From Saprospira grandis DSM 2844 (GTDB lineage: Bacteria > Bacteroidota > Bacteroidia > Chitinophagales > Saprospiraceae), in NCBI RefSeq assembly GCF_000275825.1, contig NZ_JH719942.1:2565694-2629693 (forward strand): 64,000 bases of DNA. The letters are read 5' to 3'. The translations under genes were made by a program, and so were the position numbers. The notes under the pieces are model-generated. The model saw nothing but the letters and a program-made list of their open reading frames with translations. It did not search any database and was not told the origin of the DNA. Of this stretch, positions 36,676-45,715 are shown piece by piece. The stretch's first letter is position 1. Each line of letters begins with the position of its first letter.

Positions 36676-37599
36676 ATGAAAACGCTATCCTCCTTATTGG
36701 TTTACAGCTTGGGCACCACTGCCTTTTTGGCCTTTTTGGTCCTGACCTCTTATACGGACCCCAAGGATGAGCCCGAGGCGGCTCCTCAGGCTCCTCGTTT
36801 GGAGCATGTGCAGCAGGTGCAGATGCCTAAGATTCCTGATTCGCTTAGTTTTGCTGGGGAGGCGGTGCCTATTCAGGATATGGATATGCGGGAGCGTTTT
36901 GACCGGGAGCAATTGTCGATTTGTTTTCGACATTCGGCCACTATTCATAGTATGAAATTGGCCAATCGTTATTTTCCGATGATGGAGGAGGTGCTCAAAA
37001 AAAATGGGGTACCTGATGACTTCAAGTATTTGGCGGTTACGGAAAGTAATTTGCTAAATGCGACCTCGCCAGCTGGGGCCAAGGGAATTTGGCAGTTTAT
37101 GCCTGCTACGGCTCGTATGTATGGTTTGGAGGTGAATAAGGAGGTAGATGAGCGCCTAAATTTTTATTTGGTAACCGAGGCGGCCTGTAAGTTGCTCAAG
37201 CGCCTAAAAAACAAATTTGGCAGTTGGACCTTGGCGGCGGCAGCCTACAATTGTGGTGAGGGCAGAGTGCAAGAGCGGCAGCGAGCGCAGGGAGGAACGG
37301 CTTATTATGAGTTGGAATTGCCTGCGGAAACGATGCGTTATTTGCCTCGTATTTTTGCCACCAAATGTATTTTGGGTGATCCAGAGAGTTATGGGTTTTA
37401 CTATGAGCAGGAAGATCTTTATCCCGCCTTTCCCGATTATCGTTTGGTGACGGTTAATGGACCAACTAATTGGGCTTCTTTTTGCAAGGAGCAGGGCCTG
37501 AGTTATCGGACCCTCAAATTGCATAACCCTTGGATTCTCAGAAGCAAATTGACCAATGCCAAGCGAAAAAGCTATACGGTTCGTTTGCCCAAGGGGTAG
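36676..37599 (+). CDS. MltD-like membrane-bound lytic transglycosylase
   Basis: The frame is open from 36547, but the ATG at 36676, one base after the DUF2480 stop, gives a natural N-terminal membrane anchor (LLVYSLGTTAFLAFLVLTSY). The 307-residue protein has an SLT domain at about residues 95-230 with the catalytic Glu in LAVTESNLLNATSPAGAKG, then GIWQFMPATARMYGL and LAAAAYNCGEGRV. The C-terminal 60 residues (LVTVNGPTNWASFCKEQGL ... NPWI) resemble a LysM domain. It is expected to cut peptidoglycan glycan strands in the periplasm. A strong terminator follows. Confidence 0.92.
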   Translation: MKTLSSLLVYSLGTTAFLAFLVLTSYTDPKDEPEAAPQAPRLEHVQQVQMPKIPDSLSFAGEAVPIQDMDMRERFDREQLSICFRHSATIHSMKLANRYFPMMEEVLKKNGVPDDFKYLAVTESNLLNATSPAGAKGIWQFMPATARMYGLEVNKEVDERLNFYLVTEAACKLLKRLKNKFGSWTLAAAAYNCGEGRVQERQRAQGGTAYYELELPAETMRYLPRIFATKCILGDPESYGFYYEQEDLYPAFPDYRLVTVNGPTNWASFCKEQGLSYRTLKLHNPWILRSKLTNAKRKSYTVRLPKG

Positions 37600-37618
37600 G
37601 GGAGGAGCCTAAGCAAAG

Positions 37619-37656
37619 AGAGCGCAGTTATCCATTTAGATAACTGCGCTCTTTTT
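37619..37656 (+). terminator. Terminator after the DUF2480-transglycosylase operon
   Basis: A perfect 14-bp stem AGAGCGCAGTTATC / GATAACTGCGCTCT with loop CATTTA is followed by T5. Confidence 0.9.
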
Positions 37657-37738
37657 ATTTTGGTCTAAAAGAACATAGCTTAGGCTCTAGCTGCCGAGCA
37701 ACTAGAGCCTGAGATATAAAGCAAAAAGGGGGGTAGAC

Positions 37739-37969
37739 TTAATCGTCTAGGCCTTCATTGCCAAAGTCTACTGCGGGAGCAGCTACTTCTTTAACCTTAG
37801 GAGCTACCATAAGGCGGCCGCGGTAAAAACCACACTCGCCACAAACGTGGTGAGGCAATTTAGGAGCGCCACAGTTTTGGCAGTCGATTACGTTAGGAGC
37901 CTCGATTTTATAGTGGGTACGACGCTTACGCTTACGTTGTTTTGATATTCTACTCTTAGGATGTGCCAT
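37739..37969 (-). CDS. rpmF: 50S ribosomal protein L32
   Basis: This 76-residue L32 has the diagnostic start MAHPKSRISKQRKRKRRTHY and a zinc-ribbon with four cysteines (CQNCGAPKLPHHVCGECG). It has a Bacteroidota-type acidic tail (VDFGNEGLDD). It follows the yceD-like gene on the same strand, the usual yceD-rpmF order. Confidence 0.97.
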   Translation of the reverse strand: MAHPKSRISKQRKRKRRTHYKIEAPNVIDCQNCGAPKLPHHVCGECGFYRGRLMVAPKVKEVAAPAVDFGNEGLDD

Positions 37970-38019
37970 TTCTACAGAATTTTATAAAGTACTATTTTTT
38001 CAATAATAAATGTGAAGGG

Positions 38020-38553
38020 TTATTCTAAGTCTAAATCTTTGAGAGCATCCCAGACAGAAGAATTTGGAGTTTCGTCTTCCTCCTCTTCTTCTTCAGGCAG
38101 TTGGCTGTATTGGTCTAGCAAATCCAAAATTTCAGGAGGGCAACCCTCATTGGGGTGGACCTTTCGAATTGGAACAGCGAGTACCAAGAACTCATAGAGT
38201 GTATTGGCCAAATCTAGCTGACTGGCGCCATGTTGCAGATAAATTAGCTCGGGCTCAGGGAACTCAGGCAATTCATGCACAAACTTAACAATCATTTGCT
38301 CATTTAGCGCAATGGGCAAGTCAAAATCTTGTCCACAAAGGTCGCATTGGGCCGGAACATGGCCAGAAAGCTGAAAGTCAAGCTGCATAAACTGCTGCTT
38401 TTTGAGCATTTGCAGTTTAACTACGACTTGGGCCTGGTCTAGAGGGGCATCCTCAAAGGCACTTAAGAACTTTTCATTGAGCTCATAATCAAATTGATGT
38501 TGACCATCGGCCAAACTTAGAAAGTTGATTGTGTAGGCTCTAAGATGTTTCAT
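38020..38553 (-). CDS. YceD/DUF177 family protein
   Basis: I choose the ATG at 38553 (MKHLRAYTINFLSL) rather than the one 13 codons upstream. The 177-residue protein matches DUF177, which is linked to 23S rRNA accumulation in other bacteria and normally sits before rpmF. A CxxC pair (CDLCGQDF) is at about residues 77-80, and the C-terminal half has FVHELPEFPEPELIYLQHGASQLDL. A long acidic stretch (EEEEEEDE) and DALKDLDLE close the protein. It lies 50 bases before rpmF. Confidence 0.9.
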   Translation of the reverse strand: MKHLRAYTINFLSLADGQHQFDYELNEKFLSAFEDAPLDQAQVVVKLQMLKKQQFMQLDFQLSGHVPAQCDLCGQDFDLPIALNEQMIVKFVHELPEFPEPELIYLQHGASQLDLANTLYEFLVLAVPIRKVHPNEGCPPEILDLLDQYSQLPEEEEEEDETPNSSVWDALKDLDLE

Positions 38554-38695
38554 GTCTCCGCTTTTTTTGGAAACGCCTGCAAAAATAGGCAATTTTCAAT
38601 AAAATAATAATTTTTACAGCCTAGATATTAAAAAACAGTCTTTTAGGCTGCTGCAGACCCTCAAAAGGAAAAAAGGGGCAAGAAGTTCCCATTTT

Positions 38696-40228
38696 TTAGA
38701 AGGGGATATCATCTATACTGCCGTTGTCATTATTCATTTTAGAGGACAGGGGGCTGGGTTCGCCGCCTAAGTTGGAGGGGAGCTGGAAATTGCCGCCGGC
38801 TTGTTGCAGGCCATTAAAGTCTTGGTCTTCTAAATTAGAGAAGAGGGCATATTGGCCATCCCAGCGTAGGCGGACGGTTTCTAGCGAACCATTACGGTGT
38901 TTGGCGATGATAAGTTCGCCAATATTTTGAAGGGAGTTGCCTTCTTCATCTTCTAGGATATCGTAGTATTCTGGGCGATAAATAAAGGTAACGATATCGG
39001 CATCTTGTTCGATGGCACCAGATTCCCGAAGGTCGGAAAGCATAGGGCGTTTGGAGCCGCCACGGGTTTCTACGGCACGGCTTAGTTGCGAGAGGGCGAT
39101 CACGGGCACATTGAGTTCTTTGGCCAGGGCCTTGAGTCCACGAGAGATGGTAGAGATCTCTTGTTCTCGGTTTCCGTTTTTATCGCCACCGCCTGCGGTC
39201 ATCAGTTGGAGGTAATCAATAACAACGAGTTGGATATCGTGTTGCATTTTGAGGCGGCGGCATTTGGCGCGCAGTTCAAAGATGCTAATGCCTGGGGTAT
39301 CATCAATAAAGATGGGCATTTTGCCCAATTGGTCCACTTGTGCATAGAGTTGTTGCCACTCATAATCTTCGAGTTGGCCCTTGCGGAGCTTTTCGGAAGA
39401 GATTTGGGTCTGCATAGAGATAATCCGATTGACCAGCTGTACGCTAGACATCTCTAAGGAGAAAAAGGCGACCCCCGAGCTAAACTGTGCGGCTGCATTT
39501 TTGGCCACGGCTAGGGTGAAACTGGTTTTACCCATACCTGGACGGGCGGCGACGATGACCAAATCACTGGGTTGCCAGCCGGAGGTCACTCGATCGAGGG
39601 CGGTAAAGCCAGAAGGCACTCCGGTCAGTCCATCTTCTTTTTCCGATAGCTCTTCAAATTGTTTGATGGCCATATTGACCAGGGTGCTCATGCCCATAGA
39701 GCCTCGGCTGAGGTTTTGTTCGGTAATGCCAAAGAGGCCTTGTTCGGCCTTATCGAGAAGGTCAAAAACATCGGCGGTATCTTCATAGGCCTCATTGATG
39801 GTTTCTGTAGACACGCGGATGAGTTCTCTTTGGATGAACTTTTGGGAAATGATGCGGGCGTGATATTCTACGTTGGCGGAAGAGGCTACGCGGTTGGTTA
39901 GTTCTACCAATTGGTAGGGGCCGCCTACGGCCTCTAGTTTGCCCATTTTGCGGAGCTCTTCGGTAACGGTCAGCAAATCGACGGGGTTACTATCTTCAAA
40001 GAGTTTGCAGATAGCCTTATAAATATGTTGGTGGCGTTCGACATAGAAGCTTTCGGGAGAAAGGATATCGATGACGATGGCCAGGGCATCTTTATCGAGC
40101 ATCAGTGCGCCCAAGACGGCCTCTTCGAGGGCGGGGGCTTGGGGTTGCACTTTGCCAAAGGCGTTATTGCTTTGGGCTTGCTTGAAGCTCTTGAGATTTT
40201 TCTTTTGGTCAGTTTTATTAAAATTCAT
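38696..40228 (-). CDS. dnaB: Replicative DNA helicase
   Basis: This 510-residue protein is the ring helicase of the replication fork. I use the ATG at 40228 (MNFNKTDQKK); an upstream ATG at 40261 is less likely. The N-terminal domain (LEEAVLGALMLDKDALAIV ... SFYVERHQHIYKAI) and linker precede a RecA-like core with Walker A ARPGMGKTSF, Walker B LVVIDYLQLM, and the motifs LALSQLSRAVETR-type and SDLRESGAIEQDAD. No intein is present. The C-terminal tail is Bacteroidota-like (NDNGSIDDIPF). Confidence 0.96.
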   Translation of the reverse strand: MNFNKTDQKKNLKSFKQAQSNNAFGKVQPQAPALEEAVLGALMLDKDALAIVIDILSPESFYVERHQHIYKAICKLFEDSNPVDLLTVTEELRKMGKLEAVGGPYQLVELTNRVASSANVEYHARIISQKFIQRELIRVSTETINEAYEDTADVFDLLDKAEQGLFGITEQNLSRGSMGMSTLVNMAIKQFEELSEKEDGLTGVPSGFTALDRVTSGWQPSDLVIVAARPGMGKTSFTLAVAKNAAAQFSSGVAFFSLEMSSVQLVNRIISMQTQISSEKLRKGQLEDYEWQQLYAQVDQLGKMPIFIDDTPGISIFELRAKCRRLKMQHDIQLVVIDYLQLMTAGGGDKNGNREQEISTISRGLKALAKELNVPVIALSQLSRAVETRGGSKRPMLSDLRESGAIEQDADIVTFIYRPEYYDILEDEEGNSLQNIGELIIAKHRNGSLETVRLRWDGQYALFSNLEDQDFNGLQQAGGNFQLPSNLGGEPSPLSSKMNNDNGSIDDIPF

Positions 40229-40419
40229 AGCAGGCGAGTCTTTCAAATAATTGTATATCAATTAGATGAGGTCTTAATTGGTGGTGCTTGTCTGATTTGC
40301 GGAGGGCAAATTTGCTAAGAAAAAAAGGGAATAAAAAATTTGTTCTTTGGAACTCCTTTTTTGGGGCCCATAAAATGGGCTTTTGGGGCTTTTCTGGCCA
40401 ATATTTTTTTTGGAGGGGA

Positions 40420-40559
40420 CAGGCGGCGGAGCCGCCGCAGGCTGAGGGATGGACAGCAGTGGCCCAGAGGGCCAGACCCAGCAGGCGTAGCCTGCGCAGG
40501 GCCGAGCGAATAGCGAGCTGCGAAACAGCCCGACCCGAGCGCAGCGAGTGGGCAGCCCC
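40420..40559 (-). repeat. GC-rich intergenic repeat, family B
   Basis: Minus-strand copy with edge GGGGCTGCCC, GTCGGGCTG, the core variant GCTCGCTATTCGCTCGGCCC and tail CATCCCTCAGCC followed directly by the GCGGCGG/CCGCCGC hairpin. This uninterrupted tail is the reference for spotting the insert at 24247. The T edge is four bases from the stop of the lipoprotein gene. Confidence 0.88.
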
Positions 40560-40562
40560 AAA

Positions 40563-41315
40563 TTATTCTTCTTCTTCTAGAATTAGAATTTCTTCAGCGA
40601 TGGGGCCATACACTTTTTCTTTTTGGGCATTGTAGAGGCTGAGTTGAATTTGGTGTGGGCCTGGGGGGAGGTTTTGGAGGCTATGGGCTTGCCAGTTTTG
40701 GATCCACCAGCTTCGTTTTTGGTCGAGCTCGAGCAGGACCTGATAATTTTGGGGGCCAATTTTGCAATTATAGCGATAAAAATCGACAATTACATTTTGG
40801 CTTTCTTGGGGGCTAAATTGGCCAAGCGGGCTAGCGTAGGCTATTTGGGCTTGGCGGTTGGGGATGCTTTTTCGGACCGATTGATTGAGGGTTTCTATAT
40901 CTCGGCAAACGAAGGCTTGGGGGGCGCGAATCACTTGGCCGTTTGGGGCCGAGAGGAAGGCCTTGAAAAGCTGGGGGCCGTCGGGGATCTTGATTTGGAA
41001 ATTGCGGTCATTTTGGGCGGCATGCAGGCTATCGTTGAGGACCAAATGCAGATGCAGCCCCAGAGGAATATACTTTTGCCCTCTTTTTCGCAGGCTATCA
41101 ACGGCTTGGCCCAATAAAAGGTTCTGGACAATCATGCTAAGGCGGCCATTTTGGTAATTGAAGCCACGCATCTGGATACTACTGTCTTGATCTAGGGCCA
41201 AAGCGGGCAGGGGCAAAAGCTTAACTTTTGATAAGTCTTGTTTTTTTGTAGAACTTTGGCAGCTTAGAAGGAAAAAAGAAAAGAGAAAGAGAAAAAATGC
41301 TAATTTTACGCGCAT
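40563..41315 (-). CDS. Lipoprotein of unknown function
   Basis: This 250-residue protein has a lipoprotein signal peptide with a good lipobox (FFLLSC, Cys 19). The mature part is beta-rich with repeated aliphatic patterns and ends in a poly-Glu tail. Segments such as IPLGLHLHLVLNDSLHAAQNDRNF and LPPGPHQIQLSLYNAQKEKVYGP look like Ig-like or phosphopeptide-type beta sandwiches, but I cannot name the family. It stands alone between a family B repeat and the T9SS genes. Confidence 0.8.
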   Translation of the reverse strand: MRVKLAFFLFLFSFFLLSCQSSTKKQDLSKVKLLPLPALALDQDSSIQMRGFNYQNGRLSMIVQNLLLGQAVDSLRKRGQKYIPLGLHLHLVLNDSLHAAQNDRNFQIKIPDGPQLFKAFLSAPNGQVIRAPQAFVCRDIETLNQSVRKSIPNRQAQIAYASPLGQFSPQESQNVIVDFYRYNCKIGPQNYQVLLELDQKRSWWIQNWQAHSLQNLPPGPHQIQLSLYNAQKEKVYGPIAEEILILEEEE

Positions 41316-41522
41316 AAACCTATAATTTTGGGGCCCCCTTCTTTTGGGGCAGATTATTTTAAAGCATTTAAGCCAAAGAGTTAAGCCCTTTAGGAGTACT
41401 TAGTTTAGTTAAAAAATAACTATATTTAACGCTAAATAATTATTCCGGCGCAAGTAGCCTTGACTGCGCCAAAAGAAAGCAAAAACTCTGAAGCATTAAC
41501 ATTGTACAAAATTATCAGTCAG

Positions 41523-42596
41523 ATGAAAATTTTAAAACCTATACTCCTTTTTTGCATCCTCGCAAGCTGGGGGCAACTGCAGGCGCAGGACGTTCACTTT
41601 AGTATGTTCGACATGTCGCCAGTGAACCTCAACCCTGCCTATACGGGCTTCTACGAGGGGACCTTCCGGGTGGGAGGGATCTACCGTAGCCAATGGCAAG
41701 GGTTAGGCACCAACAGTTTGCTTCCCCAGGGCGCCACAGGCAATGCCTACCCCACTTCTTTTTCGGGCTACAAAACGCCCTCGGCCTTTATTGATGCCCC
41801 AATTATTGGGATCAAAGGCAAAGATAAATTTGGTGCGCCCAAACATTGGTTTGGTGTGGGAATTAACTTCTATAACGACCAAGTTTCTTATTTGTCGACC
41901 CTAAAAGCAGAATTGGCCCTAGCTTTTCATGCTGGACTTGGCGCTAGAGGCAATACCCGCCTCTCTTTTGGCTTCAAAGGAGGCATCATACAACAGTCGG
42001 TTGGCGATGCTAGCGATTATACTTTTGAAAATGATATTACTGGCGGTACTGCCGAAACTTTTTCTAGCGGAACCGCTAGCGGAATGGATTTCTCGGCCGG
42101 TTTGATGCTCTCTCATGTGGCTGCTGGCTGGAATATCGAGGCAGGTGTAGCTTATAACCACCTCAACTCGCCCGAATTGACCATCACCAACGATGTCTAT
42201 AAGTTGCCTTCTAATATTATTGGTAGTGTTCGCTCAAATATTAGCCTAACGCGCAAACTGTCTGTTCGCCCTATGGCTTTTGTTCAGTATATGGATAAAG
42301 CCTTTGAGGCCAACTTGCAGGCCCTTGCCGCTATCCACTTCAATGACACTAAGGACTTTAATCTATTGGCAGGTGCTGGTTACCGCCTTTCTGATGCTAC
42401 CTTCGCTCGCCTCGGCCTAGAATACCGCGGCCTTTCTTTTGGCGTAGCCTATGACTTTAACCTCTCGGGCTTGTCTAATAGCAACTACAGCGGTGACAAT
42501 CTCCGGGGCCAAGGCTTCGAATTGGGCCTTACTTATATTGCCAAAATTTACAGAACTCCTGTGGTCAAAGAAATTCTCTTTAACCCTCGTTTCTAA
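41523..42596 (+). CDS. PorP/SprF family type IX secretion membrane protein
   Basis: The ATG at 41523 gives a 357-residue protein with a clean signal peptide (ending GQLQAQ). The segment right after it (DVHFSMFDMSPVNLNPAYTGFYEGTFRVGGIYRSQW) is the hallmark of the PorP/SprF family, an outer-membrane beta-barrel of the type IX machinery. SprF-like members are needed for export of cargo with type B C-terminal domains, such as the SprB-like protein in this window. It precedes a PorE-like OmpA gene, a common pairing in Bacteroidota. Confidence 0.93.
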   Translation: MKILKPILLFCILASWGQLQAQDVHFSMFDMSPVNLNPAYTGFYEGTFRVGGIYRSQWQGLGTNSLLPQGATGNAYPTSFSGYKTPSAFIDAPIIGIKGKDKFGAPKHWFGVGINFYNDQVSYLSTLKAELALAFHAGLGARGNTRLSFGFKGGIIQQSVGDASDYTFENDITGGTAETFSSGTASGMDFSAGLMLSHVAAGWNIEAGVAYNHLNSPELTITNDVYKLPSNIIGSVRSNISLTRKLSVRPMAFVQYMDKAFEANLQALAAIHFNDTKDFNLLAGAGYRLSDATFARLGLEYRGLSFGVAYDFNLSGLSNSNYSGDNLRGQGFELGLTYIAKIYRTPVVKEILFNPRF

Positions 42597-42613
42597 TGCT
42601 GTTCTGCTGTTTT

Positions 42614-42730
42614 GGGGCCTCCGCAGCAAAGCTGCGGCGCTACGCTTCGGGGCTCGCTATTCGCTCGGCCCTTCGGCGCTAAAGCGCCTCGGTCTGGCCC
42701 AAAGGGCCACCCGCTCCGCATCGCTAGGCC
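42614..42730 (+). repeat. GC-rich intergenic repeat, family A
   Basis: Plus-strand copy with edge TTTTGGGGCCTCCGCAGC, the GCAGC-AAA-GCTGC hairpin, GCGCTACG, the core variant GCTCGCTATTCGCTCGGCCC and tail CGCATCGCTAGGCC. It lies 17 bases after the PorP/SprF stop, between two genes that probably work together. Confidence 0.88.
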
Positions 42731-42830
42731 GCTCTACCAAAAACTCCACCCAAGGAAACTCTCCGGCCCCCAAAACAAACAGCCCGCATATTTTAAACAA
42801 GCATCTCCCTTAAAATTTAGAAAAATAGCA

Positions 42831-45116
42831 ATGAAAAACTATTTCCTATCGGCCTTGCTAGTTTTACTAGCCATGCCATTCGTCTGGGGACAACCTGTGG
42901 GCAATAACCAACCCACAGAAAAACTAGAAGAAATCGCTTCTAGTAACCTCGAACGCTACGATACTTGGAACGCCTTGGATTACTTCAAACAGGTCCGCGA
43001 ACGCAAACCCAATGATGTAAAGGCCAACTATGATGTAGCTTATACTTATTTCCTTCTTCGCGATTATACTTCTGCCGAAAAAGAATTTCAGCAGCTGATC
43101 GAACTCGATAAGGAAAACTTTATGCCTATGGCGGGCTGGTATTATGCCCAAAGCCTAAAATTAGCCGGCAAATACAGCGATTGTATCCCCGCCTTTGAAA
43201 GCTTCAAAAGCAAATACAATGGCGAAGATGCCGACCGCATGAAAACTTTGGCCGATGTGGAAATCGCAGGAGCCAAATGGGCCCAAACTATGACTTCGCC
43301 CAAAGAAGAACTCATTATTAAGCCTCTAGATAAAACAGTAAACTCTCCACTTATGGAGAATTACGCTTACCCTATTGGCCGTAATAAAATTGTCTTCTCT
43401 GCCCTCCGTGGCGATAGTATTATCGTTTTGGAAGATGCCGAAGAAGAAGCCAAGTTTGCCCGCATCTTTGTGGCCGAAAAAGCAGAAGATGGCGAAAAAT
43501 GGGAGAAAGTAGAGCCGTTTAGCGCTTCTACACTTGCCGCTGAAGGCTTTCATGTGGTAAACCCAACCTTTAATAAGGATATGAACCGCTTTTTCTTCGC
43601 TAAAGCTCAGTTGGTGGGTAACCTACTCGAAAATAGCAAAATTTATGGCGCAGGCTATGACGGTACTAATGTTACTGAGCCTACTGCCCTTGATTTTAAT
43701 GATGGAGAATATAGCTGCAAAAACCCCGCAGTCGGTATGCTAGATGGCCAAGAAGTACTTTTCTTTGCTTCTAATATGCCCGGCGGTAAAGGTGGTTTCG
43801 ATATCTGGTATGCAGAAATCAATGCCGACGGAACTACTCGCACCCCCCTCAACCTAGAAGCCGTAAATACAGTAGGTGACGAAAGCCACCCCTTCTTCGA
43901 TGAGCGCGATAATCGTCTCTATTTTGCTTCTAATGGCCACCCCGGTATGGGCGGTATCGACCTTTTCCAAACAGAGCGCAATGAAGCTGGCGCTTGGTCT
44001 GCTGTAGAAAATATGGGACCTGGCTTTAATACTAGCGTAGACGAATTTGGCTTCATCGTGACTCGTGAAGGCCGCGATGATTGCTTTGGCTACCTGATCT
44101 CTAACCGTGAGGGAAGTAGCGGAGCCGTACAAAGCCAAACTTCTACCGATGATATCTTCTCTATCTTGATGCCCGAACGTTGTGATGTTGATCTAATCGT
44201 TAATGTAAACGATGATAAAACAGGAGAAGAAGTAGTAGGCGCTACCGTGAAAATTGTAGACAAAGAAACTGGTGAAGTAGTTGCCGAACAAACCAATACC
44301 GAAGATAACAAATTTGTATTTCCGCTAGAACAAGGTAAAGAGTATGAAGTAGTGGCTAGCAAAGAAGGCTGGGAAACTGGCTCTAGCACTTCTGCTGATA
44401 CTCGCCGCCCCGCTCTAGAAAATCGCTTTGGTAGCGTTTCTGGCCCTATGGAATGGGAAGAAACCACCACCTTGAAAGAAGCTGGCTTGATGGTGCAAAC
44501 CTTTGACCGCAACAGCAATGCTCCTTTGAATGGCGTAACCGTAATGGTTTATGATGGCGATAAGTTGGTAGACGAAAAAACAATGACTGATGGCAATCAG
44601 TTTAGCTTTATTTTGGACAACAACAAAGAGTACAAAATCAAAGCTCGTCTAGAAGGCTATATCGGCGATTTTAAGACCGTAAAAGCAACAGAGGCTAAAG
44701 AGATGCACAAATTGTATTTGGCTCCTCCTCCCTTGTTTGTCAATGTATTGTTTGACTTTAACAAGTCGAATATCCGTACTGGCGCAGCCGATACCTTGGA
44801 CCGCATTGCTGAAGTGATGACTGACTATCCTGAAATGGTGGTGGAAGTACGTGGTTTTACCGATGCCATTGGTGCTAATAGCTACAACGACCGTCTTTCT
44901 AAGCGTCGTTCTAAAGCGGCTATTGACTACCTAGTAGAAAAAGGCATTGCTGTTGAGCGCTTGATTGCTAAAGGTTTTGGTGAAGCCGAGCCTGTTGCTC
45001 CCAACGAAAACGAAGATGGTAGTGATAACCCTGAAGGTCGTCAGCTCAACCGTCGTGTAGAGTTCAAGATTATTGAAGGTAATGTTGGCGCTGTAGAAAC
45101 AGAAAAAAAAAACTAA
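42831..45116 (+). CDS. PorE-like OmpA-family protein with TPR and PD40 repeats
   Basis: The ATG at 42831 gives 761 residues. After a signal peptide (ending VWGQ) come TPR-like repeats (about 25-140), PD40/WD40-like beta-propeller segments (about 160-450), a carboxypeptidase-regulatory-like pair of domains (about 455-640), and a C-terminal OmpA domain (VLFDFNKSNIRTGAADTLDRIA ... VEVRGFTDAIGANSYNDRLSKRRSKAAIDYL) that binds peptidoglycan. This order matches PorE, a T9SS protein. The last sense codons are A-rich, and the slippery heptamer A AAA AAC lies directly before the stop. A -1 shift would add a DUF1573 domain, giving about 880 residues. Confidence 0.9.
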   Translation: MKNYFLSALLVLLAMPFVWGQPVGNNQPTEKLEEIASSNLERYDTWNALDYFKQVRERKPNDVKANYDVAYTYFLLRDYTSAEKEFQQLIELDKENFMPMAGWYYAQSLKLAGKYSDCIPAFESFKSKYNGEDADRMKTLADVEIAGAKWAQTMTSPKEELIIKPLDKTVNSPLMENYAYPIGRNKIVFSALRGDSIIVLEDAEEEAKFARIFVAEKAEDGEKWEKVEPFSASTLAAEGFHVVNPTFNKDMNRFFFAKAQLVGNLLENSKIYGAGYDGTNVTEPTALDFNDGEYSCKNPAVGMLDGQEVLFFASNMPGGKGGFDIWYAEINADGTTRTPLNLEAVNTVGDESHPFFDERDNRLYFASNGHPGMGGIDLFQTERNEAGAWSAVENMGPGFNTSVDEFGFIVTREGRDDCFGYLISNREGSSGAVQSQTSTDDIFSILMPERCDVDLIVNVNDDKTGEEVVGATVKIVDKETGEVVAEQTNTEDNKFVFPLEQGKEYEVVASKEGWETGSSTSADTRRPALENRFGSVSGPMEWEETTTLKEAGLMVQTFDRNSNAPLNGVTVMVYDGDKLVDEKTMTDGNQFSFILDNNKEYKIKARLEGYIGDFKTVKATEAKEMHKLYLAPPPLFVNVLFDFNKSNIRTGAADTLDRIAEVMTDYPEMVVEVRGFTDAIGANSYNDRLSKRRSKAAIDYLVEKGIAVERLIAKGFGEAEPVAPNENEDGSDNPEGRQLNRRVEFKIIEGNVGAVETEKKN

Positions 45117-45153
45117 CTGAATCGGCTGCTCCTATTCAAGAGAATAAGCGGCC
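45107..45153 (+). promoter_or_regulatory. Predicted programmed -1 ribosomal frameshift signal
   Basis: The heptamer A AAA AAC (45107-45113) is in the right phase for -1 slippage and is followed at once by TAA. Ten bases later a 12-bp stem begins. GGCTGCT (45124-45130) pairs with AGCGGCC (45147-45153, one G-U pair), and after a CC bulge TATTC (45133-45137) pairs with GAATA (45142-45146) around loop AAGA. Heptamer, spacer and hairpin together form the standard layout of such signals. Confidence 0.7.
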
Positions 45154-45475
45154 AAAGACAACAGTAAAGTTTATCGAGCCAGAACTGAAGCTGGGAGAAC
45201 TCAAATATGGAGCAGTTAAGGAAGCGACTATTGAATTTGTCAATACTGGGACCGAAGACTTGAAGATTGAGTTTGTGCAAGGTGGATGTAGCTGTACGGA
45301 GCCTACTTCATGGAGCCGCAAAGCCATTGCCCCGGGCCAAAAAGGCTATGTCAAAATTAAGTTTGACTCTTCTAAGGCCGATATTAAAAAAGGCTACGAA
45401 TCTGCTGTAGAAATTTATGGTAATGTAGAAGGTGATCTTTTGCTATACTATCTTAGTGCGGATATTGTAAAATAG
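45113..45475 (+). CDS. DUF1573 domain reached by -1 frameshift from the OmpA gene
   Basis: This frame is open through the end of the OmpA gene and codes for about 120 further residues: a short linker (LTESAAPIQENKRPKTTVKF) and a DUF1573 domain (LKLGELKYGAV, IEFVNTGTEDLKIEF, GGCSCTEP, APGQKGYVKIKFDS). It contains no ATG. The only near start is a TTG at 45260 that would cut the domain in half. Expression as an extension of the OmpA protein is therefore the best explanation. DUF1573 domains are Ig-like and often on secreted Bacteroidota proteins; their role is unknown. A terminator follows. Confidence 0.75.
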   Translation, partial: LTESAAPIQENKRPKTTVKFIEPELKLGELKYGAVKEATIEFVNTGTEDLKIEFVQGGCSCTEPTSWSRKAIAPGQKGYVKIKFDSSKADIKKGYESAVEIYGNVEGDLLLYYLSADIVK

Positions 45476-45491
45476 CTTTTTCAGTTAGCCG

Positions 45492-45531
45492 AAACCCCTA
45501 AACGACTATTTTGCGTTTAGGGGTTTTTTTT
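45492..45531 (+). terminator. Terminator after the OmpA-DUF1573 gene
   Basis: A perfect 13-bp stem AAACCCCTAAACG / CGTTTAGGGGTTT is followed by T8. It comes 17 bases after the DUF1573 stop, not after the OmpA stop, which supports a shared transcript. Confidence 0.9.
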
Positions 45532-45560
45532 ATGTTTAGGGCCTAGTTGTTTTGCGTCTT

Positions 45561-45701
45561 GCAGGCCCAAAGGGCCGCAGGCCTAGCGATGCGGAGGGGT
45601 GGCCCATAGGGCCAGACCGAAGGCGAAACGAAGTGTAGCCTGAAGGGCCGAGCAGACCTGCGAGCCCCAAAGCGTAGCGCCTGCTGAAGGCAGGAGGCCC
45701 C
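45561..45701 (-). repeat. GC-rich intergenic repeat, family A
   Basis: Minus-strand copy with edge GGGGCCTCCTGCC-TTCA-GCAGG, GCGCTACGC, the core, the GGTCTGGCC-CTAT-GGGCC hairpin and tail CGCATCGCTAGGCC plus a closing hairpin. Its A-rich edge is 14 bases before the ATG at 45716. Confidence 0.87.
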
Positions 45702-45715
45702 AAAAGAAAAAAACT

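Noticed and set aside
42612-42830. Extended N-terminus of the OmpA-family protein
   Set aside because: This stretch is translated repeat A sequence, and a normal signal peptide begins at 42831.
45260-45475. Independent small gene starting at TTG 45260 for the DUF1573 region
   Set aside because: The start would remove the first half of the domain, which is clearly encoded upstream in the same frame. A frameshift extension explains it better.
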